A stretch of DNA of 64,000 nucleotides from the NCBI GenBank assembly GCA_001657395.1, contig LYSY01000001.1, positions 992,001 to 1,056,000 of the forward strand, given 5' to 3'. Positions 56,348-64,000 of this stretch are shown piece by piece. Every line of letters begins with the position of its first letter. The first letter of the stretch is position 1. Source of the stretch: Rhodospirillales bacterium BBD 1991-14. GTDB lineage: Bacteria > Pseudomonadota > Alphaproteobacteria > Kiloniellales > Kiloniellaceae. The notes beneath the pieces were generated by a model that saw only the letters and a list, made by a program, of their open reading frames with translations, was not told where the DNA came from and made no database searches. Made by a program: the position numbers and the translations under genes.

Positions 56348-56941
56348 GTGTCCTACAGGATCGCAGAGAACGCCGCGCTCATGATCATCGACTTCCAAAA
56401 GGCGATCGATGATCCCAAATGGGGCCGCCGCAACAACCCGGATGCCGAGGACAAGTCAGCCCGGCTGCTTGCGATCTGGCGGCAAGCCGGCCGGCCCATC
56501 GTGCATGTCCAACACCTCTCCAACCAGCCGGATTCCCCCTACCGTCCCGCGCAGGCGGGCTGTGACTTCAAAGACCTGCTGGCCCCGGGTCCGGGGGAGA
56601 TCGTGATCCAGAAACGCACCAACAATGCCTTCATCGACACGGGCCTGGAGGCCACGTTGCGGGGCTTCGGCATCGGGGAGCTGGTCATTGCCGGTGTCCT
56701 GCTGCACAACTCCGTCGATGCCACGGTCCGCATGGCCGGCAATCTGGGCTTTAAAACCTGGCTGGTCGAGGACGCGACAGCCAGCATCGACCTCACCGAC
56801 CTCCAAGGACGCCTCTGGGCAGCGGAGGACGTCCACGCGGTCAGCCTGGCCCAGTTGAATGGCGAGTACGCCCGCGTCGTCCGCAGCGAGGCCTTTCTGG
56901 CCGGGCTGCAGACGCTTGTTGCCGATGGCACACCGGCCTAG
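56348..56941 (+). CDS. Isochorismatase-fold hydrolase with Ser at the nucleophile position
   Basis: A 197-residue protein of the isochorismatase-like (cysteine hydrolase) superfamily. The catalytic Asp is in LMIIDFQKAI and Lys in VIQKRTNNAFIDTGLEATLR, but the usual nucleophile motif (HCV) reads HNSV in VLLHNSVDATVRMAGNLGF. The fold is intact, so the activity may be altered or lost; related NSVEATVRMAGNLGF proteins exist. The GTG at 56348 has GAAGGAA upstream; another GTG at 56312 is possible. Substrate unknown. Confidence 0.85.
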   Translation: MSYRIAENAALMIIDFQKAIDDPKWGRRNNPDAEDKSARLLAIWRQAGRPIVHVQHLSNQPDSPYRPAQAGCDFKDLLAPGPGEIVIQKRTNNAFIDTGLEATLRGFGIGELVIAGVLLHNSVDATVRMAGNLGFKTWLVEDATASIDLTDLQGRLWAAEDVHAVSLAQLNGEYARVVRSEAFLAGLQTLVADGTPA

Positions 56942-56951
56942 ACTGGAGTGA

Positions 56952-58073
<1,122 letters not shown>

Positions 58074-58204
58074 TCCCTCCCCCAGTCCGCGCCTTACTGT
58101 CGCCGCTGTTCTTTTTTCTTCAGGAAGTCTCCGCGTTTCGCTGGCGCTTCGGGAATTCCTGATTACCTAACCGATAGACAATCCCTCAAATGGAGGAAAC
58201 GATC

Positions 58205-58870
58205 ATGGCGTTACAATTGGGCGATACCGCACCGGACTTCACGGCTGACACCACCGAGGGCCAGGTCAGCTTTCACGACTGGATCGGCGAAAGCTGGGCT
58301 GTTCTGTTCTCTCATCCGAAGGACTTCACGCCGGTCTGCACGACCGAGCTCGGCTATGTCGCGAAGCTGAAGCCGGAGTTCGAAAAGCGCAACGTGAAGA
58401 TCATCGGCCTCAGCGTCGACACCGTTGAGGACCACAAACGCTGGGCCGAGGACATCGCGGAGACGCAGGGCACGGCCCCGAACTACCCGATGATCGGCGA
58501 CCCGGATCTTGCCGTCTCGAAGCTCTACGGCATGCTGCCGGCGGGTGTCGGCGACAGCGCTGCCGGCCGCACCGCCGTCGACAACGCCACGGTCCGCAAC
58601 GTCTACGTGATCGGCCCGGACAAGAAGGTGAAGCTGATGATCACCTATCCGATGAGCACCGGCCGCAACTTCGACGAGGTGCTGCGGGTCATCGACTCCC
58701 TGCAGCTCACGGCAGACTACAAGGTGGCGACCCCGGTCAATTGGAAGCAGGGCGAAGACGTGATCATCGTGCCCGCCGTGAAGAACGAAGAAGCCAAGGA
58801 GCTGTTCCCGGACGGCTGGCAGGAAGTAAAGCCCTACCTGCGTGTGGTGAAGCAGCCGGACGCCTCATAG
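58205..58870 (+). CDS. 1-Cys peroxiredoxin (Prx6 family)
   Basis: A 221-residue thioredoxin-fold peroxidase. The peroxidatic Cys is residue 45 in HPKDFTPVCTTELG; no resolving Cys follows in the C-terminal part, so it is 1-Cys and needs an external thiol. It has the Prx6-type C-terminal extension (about 165-221). It reduces H2O2 and organic hydroperoxides. The ATG at 58205 has GGAGGAAA just upstream. Confidence 0.96.
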   Translation: MALQLGDTAPDFTADTTEGQVSFHDWIGESWAVLFSHPKDFTPVCTTELGYVAKLKPEFEKRNVKIIGLSVDTVEDHKRWAEDIAETQGTAPNYPMIGDPDLAVSKLYGMLPAGVGDSAAGRTAVDNATVRNVYVIGPDKKVKLMITYPMSTGRNFDEVLRVIDSLQLTADYKVATPVNWKQGEDVIIVPAVKNEEAKELFPDGWQEVKPYLRVVKQPDAS

Positions 58871-58903
58871 AAGGCCCGGGACCAAGAGCCCGAAAACACG
58901 AAA

Positions 58904-58932
58904 AACGGCCGGCGCCTTTGGCGCCGGCCGTT
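58904..58932. terminator. Bidirectional terminator
   Basis: A 13-bp perfect stem AACGGCCGGCGCC / GGCGCCGGCCGTT with a 3-base loop. On the minus strand it runs into TTTTT, so it should end the alpha/beta hydrolase transcript from the right, and may also stop the peroxiredoxin transcript. Confidence 0.85.
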
Positions 58933-58941
58933 GCATTCGAC

Positions 58942-59997
58942 CTAAGCGGTCACGAAGGAAAAGAAGCGCGCGATCTCGCTGTCATGCCAGGGGGTGTCGC
59001 GCTCGCCTCCGTGAAACCCGACATGTCCGCCCTTGGCCGGCATGGCCAGCGCCAGCGCCGGATTGGCAGACCAGTCGAACCGGCGATAGGCCCCGTTGGG
59101 TATCCAGGGGTCGTCTTCCGCGTGGATCACCAGGGTCGGCACCGCGATCCCGGGCAGAAAGCGAAGGGCGGAGCAGCGGGCATAGTAGTCGTCGGCGCCG
59201 GCAAAGCCGTTGGCCGGCGCCACGACGCGATCATCGAAGTCGTAGACGCTGGTGGCACCCGCAATCGCCGCTTCCTCCGCTTGGCTGCGGATTACCGGCG
59301 CCGCCCGGGCTTCATCGCGCATACGCGACAGGAGATAGCGGTGATAGACCCAGTTGCGCGGCTCCATTATCCGTCGCTGAGCGGCCTTCAGATCGATCGG
59401 GGCGGAGACGCTGGCGCCAGCGATGACCGGAAAGACGCCGGCCTCCTCCGCCAGGAAGCGCAGCAGCAGGTTGCCCCCGAGCGAGTATCCCACTAGGTAG
59501 AGACCGCGATCAAACAGCTTGCTGTCCGATGCCGCGAGCGCCTGCAGGGCATCGCGCAGGTCCGCGCTGCGCCCGGCGTGGTATTGCTCCCGGCAGAGCG
59601 GCCGTGAAGGACCGGCACCGCGCAGGTTGAGGCGCAGCACCGCATAGCCGCTGCGCAGCCAGTGGCGGGCGGAGAGGCGCAGGTAGAAACTGTCCTCGCA
59701 ACCGGTCAGCCCGTGCACCAGGACGACAAGGCCGCGGGCGTTGTCCGGGCCCGCGTTCAGGCAGGCAAGCAGCCGGTCGCCGCTGCCGTCACGCATCGGC
59801 AGTTCCAGGCGCCTGCCGGCCCAGGGCGTGAGATCGACTTGCGGGCGGCGCAGAAAGCTGCGCAGCGTTTGAAGATCGCCGCCAAGCCACGGCAGGCGTG
59901 GCCGAAACCCGGAAGGCGCAAAGGCCCGCGCCCCCTCCTCCCGCAAAGAGGACTCGGCACCTCCGACGCTGTCGTTCAGGACCCGTTCGTCAACCAT
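58942..59997 (-). CDS. YheT-type alpha/beta hydrolase
   Basis: A 351-residue hydrolase of the YheT/EMB8 group. It has RPRLPWLGGDLQTLRSFLRR, LVVLVHGLTGCEDSFYLRLS, the nucleophile elbow LVGYSLGGNLLLRFLAEE and AKGGHVGFHGG with the catalytic His. The substrate is unknown; it may act on lipid or PHA-type esters. It overlaps the upstream hydrolase gene by 22 bases. Confidence 0.9.
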   Translation of the reverse strand: MVDERVLNDSVGGAESSLREEGARAFAPSGFRPRLPWLGGDLQTLRSFLRRPQVDLTPWAGRRLELPMRDGSGDRLLACLNAGPDNARGLVVLVHGLTGCEDSFYLRLSARHWLRSGYAVLRLNLRGAGPSRPLCREQYHAGRSADLRDALQALAASDSKLFDRGLYLVGYSLGGNLLLRFLAEEAGVFPVIAGASVSAPIDLKAAQRRIMEPRNWVYHRYLLSRMRDEARAAPVIRSQAEEAAIAGATSVYDFDDRVVAPANGFAGADDYYARCSALRFLPGIAVPTLVIHAEDDPWIPNGAYRRFDWSANPALALAMPAKGGHVGFHGGERDTPWHDSEIARFFSFVTA

Positions 59998-60830
59998 CGG
60001 CACAGCGGATCGGTCTGGCTGTCGTCCAGCAAGGCGGGCGCATGACCACAGCCCGGGAACTCGATCAAGGTTGTCGCGGCCCGGTCCTTCACCATGGTCT
60101 CGGCCGTCTCCCGCAGCAGCAGGTCCGAGTCCGCGCCCCGCAGCAGCAGGACTGGCGCGGTGACCGCGTTCCAGACGGACCAGAGATCGATGTCCTCGAT
60201 CTCGGCGGCCTGCAGGGGCTCGGCGATCCGCGGGTCGTAGTGCAGTCGCCAGGCGGCCCCGTCCTGCCGCAGCGAGGTTTCGGTAAGGTGGCGCCACTGC
60301 GGGTCGCTGAGGGCGCCGAAGCCGCTGTAGACCTCACGATGATAGGCCTCGGCGGCGGCAAGGTCTGAAAACACCGGGTCCTTCCCGAAGTAGTCGAGGA
60401 TCCGCAGCAAAGCCGCCTTGGGAATGAAGGCGCCGACATCGTTCATAACCAGCCGTTGGATCGGATTGTCCGGCAGGGTGGCAACCATCATGCCGATCAG
60501 CCCGCCCATGGAGGTTCCGACCCAGTCGACCGCTTCGCAGTCGAGACGCGCGATCAGGGCAGCTATATCGGAAACGTATTGCGGATAGCCGTAGTCGGCA
60601 GGATCGCTCAGCCAGGCACTCTGCCCACGCCCGACAACGTCCGGGCAGACAACCCGCCGCCCCGCCGCCGCCAGCTTCGCCGCCAGGCTGTCGAAATCCC
60701 GCGCATTGCGGCCCAGACCATGGACGCAGATGACGGGCCGCGGATGCTCCGGTCCATAGACGCGATAGGCAAGCCGATGGAAGCCCGATTTCGACAGGCA
60801 GCGCAGCGATTCTTCCCGGGGTTCGTCCAT
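59976..60830 (-). CDS. Alpha/beta hydrolase
   Basis: A 284-residue canonical hydrolase. It has RPVICVHGLGRNARDFDSLA, CPDVVGRGQSAWLSDPADYG and the elbow WVGTSMGGLIGMMVATLPDN, ending FPGCGHAPALLDDSQTDPLC with the catalytic His. Substrate unknown. Its start is at ATG 60830, and the 22-base overlap with the next gene suggests cotranslation. Confidence 0.9.
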   Translation of the reverse strand: MDEPREESLRCLSKSGFHRLAYRVYGPEHPRPVICVHGLGRNARDFDSLAAKLAAAGRRVVCPDVVGRGQSAWLSDPADYGYPQYVSDIAALIARLDCEAVDWVGTSMGGLIGMMVATLPDNPIQRLVMNDVGAFIPKAALLRILDYFGKDPVFSDLAAAEAYHREVYSGFGALSDPQWRHLTETSLRQDGAAWRLHYDPRIAEPLQAAEIEDIDLWSVWNAVTAPVLLLRGADSDLLLRETAETMVKDRAATTLIEFPGCGHAPALLDDSQTDPLCRWLTNGS

Positions 60831-60922
60831 CTCCCTGCCATCTATAGGAAGCACGGGGACCCGCCGCAAGGATCATTGCGCAGCCGCTGTGCGACTGCGG
60901 CGAGGCGGCCGGATAGCGCGCG

Positions 60923-62839
60923 CTAGGCTGCGGACCCCTGGTTGACGGCGGCGCCGAGGCAGGCCTCGATCTCCTGGGCGTCCAGGCTCTCCCGCTCCTC
61001 CAGGCGGCGGATCAGGTTGTCCATGCCCTGGCGGTTGACGCGGATAACCTCGGCAGCACGCCCGGCCGCCTCCTGCAGCAGCCTGGAGACCGAGGTGTCC
61101 ACGTCGTGGGCGGTGGTCTCGCTGAAGCGTCTCGGCTGCGCGATCTCGCGGCCCAGGAAAGGGTGTTCGTCGCTCTGGCGCAGGTCCACCGGACCGATTT
61201 CCTCCGACATGCCCCAGCGGGCCACCATCGCCCGCGCCATCTGGGTGGCCTTCTGGATGTCGTCGTCGGCGCCGGAGCTGACGCTGCCCAGAAGTTCCTG
61301 CTCCGCGGTGCGCCCGGCCAGCAAAACGGCGAGCCGGTCTTTCAGGTAGTCGACCGGCAACGTGTGACGCTCTTCCTCCGGCAGCATGTGGGTGCCGCCG
61401 AGGGAGCGCCCCCGCGGGATGATGGTCACCTTGTACAGCGGGTCCGCCTGGGGCAGGAAATGCGCGACCACGGTGTGCCCGGCCTCGTGGACGGCCAGGC
61501 GGTGCCGCTCGTCCGGCCGGATCGCCAGGCTGCGCACCGTACCCATCATCACCTTGTCCCGCATGTCATCGAAGTGGCGCATGTGGATGGCACTGTCGTT
61601 CGCCCGGGCTGCCGCCATCGCTGCCTCGTTCACGAGGTTCTTCAGGTCGGCGCCCGAGAACCCCGGCGTGGCCGCCGCGACGGTGCCGAGGTCCACATCC
61701 TGTGCCAAGGGCACGTTGCGGGTGTGAACGCGCAAGATCGCTTCGCGGGCGTCGCGGTCCGGCAGTTCCAGAGTGACATGACGGTCAAAGCGGCCCGGCC
61801 TCAGCAGGGCCGGATCCAGGACATCCGGCCGGTTCGTAGCGGCCAGGACGATCACTGCCTCATGTCCCGAGAAGCCGTCCATCTCCGCGAGGATCTGGTT
61901 CAAGGTCTGCTCGCGTTCGTCGTTGCCGCCACCCAGCCCCGTGCCGCGCACACGGCCCACGGCATCCAGTTCGTCGATAAAGATGATGCTCGGCGCCCGC
62001 TGCTTTGCCTCGTCGAACATCTTGCGCACTCGCGACGCGCCCACGCCGACGAACATCTCGATGAACTCGGAGGCCGAGGTGTGATAGAAGGCCACCCCCG
62101 CTTCGCCGGCCAGGGCCCTCGCCAGCAGGGTCTTCCCGGTGCCCGGCGGCCCCATCAGCAGGACCCCGCGCGGGGGCTCGGCGCCAAGGCGCCGGTAACG
62201 CTCCGGATCTCTCAGAAAGTCGACAAGCTCCCCGACTTCGCGCTTGGCCGCGTCCTGTCCGGCGACATCTTCGAAGGTAATGCGCCGGCTGGTCTTCGTT
62301 TCCCGCTTGGCGGAACCGGTCAGGAAGTCCGAGGGGTCGCGCCCGCCGAAGCGGCCCACGATGTTGCTCTGCATGCGCTGCCAGAACCAGAAGTACAGGC
62401 CCAGAAAGACGAGCCAGGGCAGCAAGCCAATGATCCAGTTGCTCTCCCGCTCCGCTTCCGGGCGGATCATCAGGCTAGCACCGCTCTCGTCGATCAGCTC
62501 AAAGAGTTCCGGATCCTGAAGCGCCGGGAGGGCGGTAACCACCCGTTCCGCCGCGGAGGGCTCACCTGCGGCCTCACCGTCAGCCGCGGTCCCCCTCAGG
62601 CTGGCTTTGAGCTGCTGTCCCTCCATCACGATGTCGCTGACGCGACGCTCCTTCAGCAGGGTCTTGAACTCGCTATAGGCGATCTCGGTGCTGCGCTCCG
62701 GCTGCCGGGAGGGCTGCTGCAGGCTGATGAAGTACCCGAGCAGCAGCAGGCCGACGAGAAGGAACGGGAGCCACTTCGTAATCTTCTTCAGCTCGACCTC
62801 CCACGCTCCTGAAATCGCTAACTCATTAGAATTTAGCAA
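60923..62839 (-). CDS. ftsH: FtsH-family AAA protease (possibly a second FtsH)
   Basis: A 638-residue membrane protease. It has two N-terminal helices (about 24-40 and 136-156) with a periplasmic part between, AAA Walker A in [20 protein letters not shown], Walker [21 protein letters not shown], and the zinc motif in [20 protein letters not shown]. It degrades membrane and soluble proteins. The open frame starts at TTG 62839, but the ribosome-binding site GGGAGG lies before an in-frame CTG at 62791, so the true start may be there. The upstream TATAAT is very close, as if leaderless. Confidence 0.92.
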   Translation of the reverse strand: MLNSNELAISGAWEVELKKITKWLPFLLVGLLLLGYFISLQQPSRQPERSTEIAYSEFKTLLKERRVSDIVMEGQQLKASLRGTAADGEAAGEPSAAERVVTALPALQDPELFELIDESGASLMIRPEAERESNWIIGLLPWLVFLGLYFWFWQRMQSNIVGRFGGRDPSDFLTGSAKRETKTSRRITFEDVAGQDAAKREVGELVDFLRDPERYRRLGAEPPRGVLLMGPPGTGKTLLARALAGEAGVAFYHTSASEFIEMFVGVGASRVRKMFDEAKQRAPSIIFIDELDAVGRVRGTGLGGGNDEREQTLNQILAEMDGFSGHEAVIVLAATNRPDVLDPALLRPGRFDRHVTLELPDRDAREAILRVHTRNVPLAQDVDLGTVAAATPGFSGADLKNLVNEAAMAAARANDSAIHMRHFDDMRDKVMMGTVRSLAIRPDERHRLAVHEAGHTVVAHFLPQADPLYKVTIIPRGRSLGGTHMLPEEERHTLPVDYLKDRLAVLLAGRTAEQELLGSVSSGADDDIQKATQMARAMVARWGMSEEIGPVDLRQSDEHPFLGREIAQPRRFSETTAHDVDTSVSRLLQEAAGRAAEVIRVNRQGMDNLIRRLEERESLDAQEIEACLGAAVNQGSAA

Positions 62840-62881
62840 TTATACGCAGATCGCTGAATGATCCAGGTCAAGCCGCAAACA

Positions 62882-63168
62882 CTAAGTTCGGGCGTTGCGA
62901 CCGCTCAGACAATCTCTTCGCTGGGCCTCCCGGAATTGGGCTTCGATGGAGACCCGGCGCACCGCGCTGGCCGCCGCTTTCATGCGCCTGTCCATGTCGC
63001 CGATGAGGTCTTCGAGATCTTCTGAGCGCAATCCGTCGCGAAAATCGAGGCTGACCGTCACCAGGATATCTCGCGGGCCCTGGGGAAACGTCGGCAGTTC
63101 TCGGCCAGCACCGCAGCGGTCCCCATCAACGCCGCGATGATGACCTTTTTGGAACCCCGCGCAGCCAT
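62882..63168 (-). pseudogene. Remnant of a cation-diffusion-facilitator (CDF) transporter gene
   Basis: The minus strand from 63168 reads MAARGSKKVIIAALMGTAAVL, the start of a CDF efflux protein. After about 35 residues it runs to a stop. In the next frame, from about 63078, PRDILVTVSLDFRDGLRSED then DRRMKAAASAVRRVSIEAQF is the C-terminal cytoplasmic domain of the same family. So an internal deletion has removed nearly all transmembrane segments and shifted the frame. The remaining pieces cannot form a transporter. The longer frame 62882-63295 mixes this with unrelated sequence. Confidence 0.85.
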
Positions 63169-63309
63169 GGCCTTGCCCCCCTTGCGCGAATACCTTACCC
63201 GTTGAGCCCAGCGACCCGAGCGCAAGCGACTTGCAAGACGTTAGCGCAGGGATATTTGCTTTGGGAGCGAACAAGGGAACGTCATGGATCTGCAATCATT
63301 GGCGGTGAG

Positions 63310-64000
63310 ATGCGGAAGTCTTTGAAGTACTTTGGTATTTTCGTTAGCGGTCTGCTTGGTGTTGTCTTGCTCGCCGCAGTTCTGGCCACCCTTTGGATGT
63401 TCCGCTCTCTGCCGCAAACAGAGGGCGAGATCCTGGTTTCGGGGCTCGCCGCGGAAGTCTCCGTGGAGCGCGACCGCGACGGCTTGGTGCGCATCCGCGC
63501 AGAGAACGAGCCGGATCTCTATCGCGCCCTCGGCTTCGTTCACGCCCAGGAACGCCTCTGGCAGATGGACTTCATGCGCCGCACGGCCAGCGGCCGGCTT
63601 TCGGAGGTGGTCGGCGAAGCGACGATACGCCACGACCGGTTTTTCCGGACGCTGGGGTTCCGGCGTGTTGCCGAAGCGAACCTGGAACACCTCGATCCGG
63701 AGACGCGGGCCGCTCTGGACGCCTATGCCGAGGGCGTAAATGCCTTCCTGGAAAACAGGACCGGCCCCCTGCCCGTGGAATTCCAGGTGCTGCGCTACGA
63801 GCCCGAACCGTGGAGCGCGGTCGACTCCCTGCTCTGGGGCCGGGTGATGGCGCTGCGCCTTTCAGGCAACTGGCGGTCCGAACTCAGCCGTGCGCGGCTC
63901 GCCGGCCGCTTCAGCCCGGACAAGATCGCGGCGCTCTGGCCAAGCTACCCGGAGGACGGCCCCCTGACCCTGCAAGGCAGGGCCAGCCTGGTGGATCAGT
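63310..64000 (+). CDS. Penicillin-acylase-family N-terminal nucleophile hydrolase (C-terminus outside window)
   Basis: About 230 residues of the N-terminal part. A hydrophobic signal or membrane segment (about 6-30, YFGIFVSGLLGVVLLAAVLA) is followed by LPQTEGEILVSGLAAEVSVE, RDRDGLVRIRAENEPDLYRA, LGFVHAQERLWQMDFMRRTA and SGRLSEVVGEATIRHDRFFR, which match the alpha chain of periplasmic penicillin acylases. The autocatalytic Ser is beyond the window edge. The ATG at 63310 has GGTGAG upstream. Substrate unknown; may be an N-acyl-homoserine lactone or peptide amide. Confidence 0.9.
   Translation, partial: MRKSLKYFGIFVSGLLGVVLLAAVLATLWMFRSLPQTEGEILVSGLAAEVSVERDRDGLVRIRAENEPDLYRALGFVHAQERLWQMDFMRRTASGRLSEVVGEATIRHDRFFRTLGFRRVAEANLEHLDPETRAALDAYAEGVNAFLENRTGPLPVEFQVLRYEPEPWSAVDSLLWGRVMALRLSGNWRSELSRARLAGRFSPDKIAALWPSYPEDGPLTLQGRASLVDQ

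Noticed and set aside
62882-63295. An intact 137-residue gene
   Set aside because: The two halves match a CDF transporter in different frames and lack its membrane core; it is a pseudogene.

Overview
The window is a high-GC bacterial chromosome segment of densely packed housekeeping genes, and I read it as an alphaproteobacterium close to the Rhodospirillales. Several features support this: a class I PHA synthase; the block Cbp3-type chaperone / DUF177 / rpmF / plsX / fabH / ihfA / merR; the block rpiB / glyA / nrdR / ribD / ribE / ribBX / ribH / nusB / thiL; a K+-insensitive proton-pumping pyrophosphatase; and SAM-II type riboswitches. The family placement is inference from gene content only. 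No prophage, transposase, integrase or CRISPR array was seen.

Layout. 1-4.9 kb: minus-strand run alaC-like aminotransferase, hom, glpX, recJ (recJ leaves the window at base 1). 5-8.8 kb: OmpA-like lipoprotein, then phaC and a methyltransferase-like gene on the plus strand. 8.8-13.2 kb: a tripartite tricarboxylate transporter operon (tctC, tctA, tctB) whose last gene is a phenylacetate-CoA-ligase-like enzyme. 13.3-17 kb: gamma carbonic anhydrase, a small secreted protein, then a probable Zur-controlled zinc-homeostasis pair (COG0523 GTPase plus DUF1826). 17.1-19.4 kb: a visibly more AT-rich pair, a Tat-exported multicopper oxidase divergent from a membrane-anchored LuxR-type regulator. 19.4-31.6 kb: rplM-rpsI, thioesterase, enoyl-CoA hydratase, MscS channel, CoA-binding protein, O-acetylhomoserine sulfhydrylase, VOC protein, MFS carrier, cutA, HerA-like ATPase, SPOR lipoprotein and YdcF-like protein. 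31.7-41.2 kb: tRNA-Pro(GGG), merR, ihfA, the fatty acid/phospholipid block, bamE, hppA, an MFS carrier and a FliL-like protein. 41.3-49 kb: the riboflavin/thiamine/one-carbon cluster. 49-54.4 kb: glutaryl-CoA dehydrogenase, an LdtR/PetP-like MarR regulator and a three-gene valine-degradation operon. 54.4-58.9 kb: a tandem SAM-riboswitch leader in front of a second O-acetylhomoserine sulfhydrylase, an isochorismatase-fold protein with Ser at the nucleophile position, Mg-type hemB and a 1-Cys peroxiredoxin. 58.9-64 kb: two alpha/beta hydrolases, a second-type FtsH, the remnant of a cation-diffusion-facilitator gene, and the start of a penicillin-acylase-family gene that leaves the window.

Points most worth a second look: the tandem SAM-II-like aptamers with an intervening intrinsic terminator (54.63-54.87 kb); the perfect 21-bp Zur-like palindrome ahead of the COG0523/DUF1826 pair; the RibB protein whose GTP cyclohydrolase II half has lost its zinc cysteines (RibBX type); the CDF pseudogene at 63 kb; and the TTT transporter/CoA-ligase operon. 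I did not find a clearly new multi-gene system; most of the window is well-conserved core genome.
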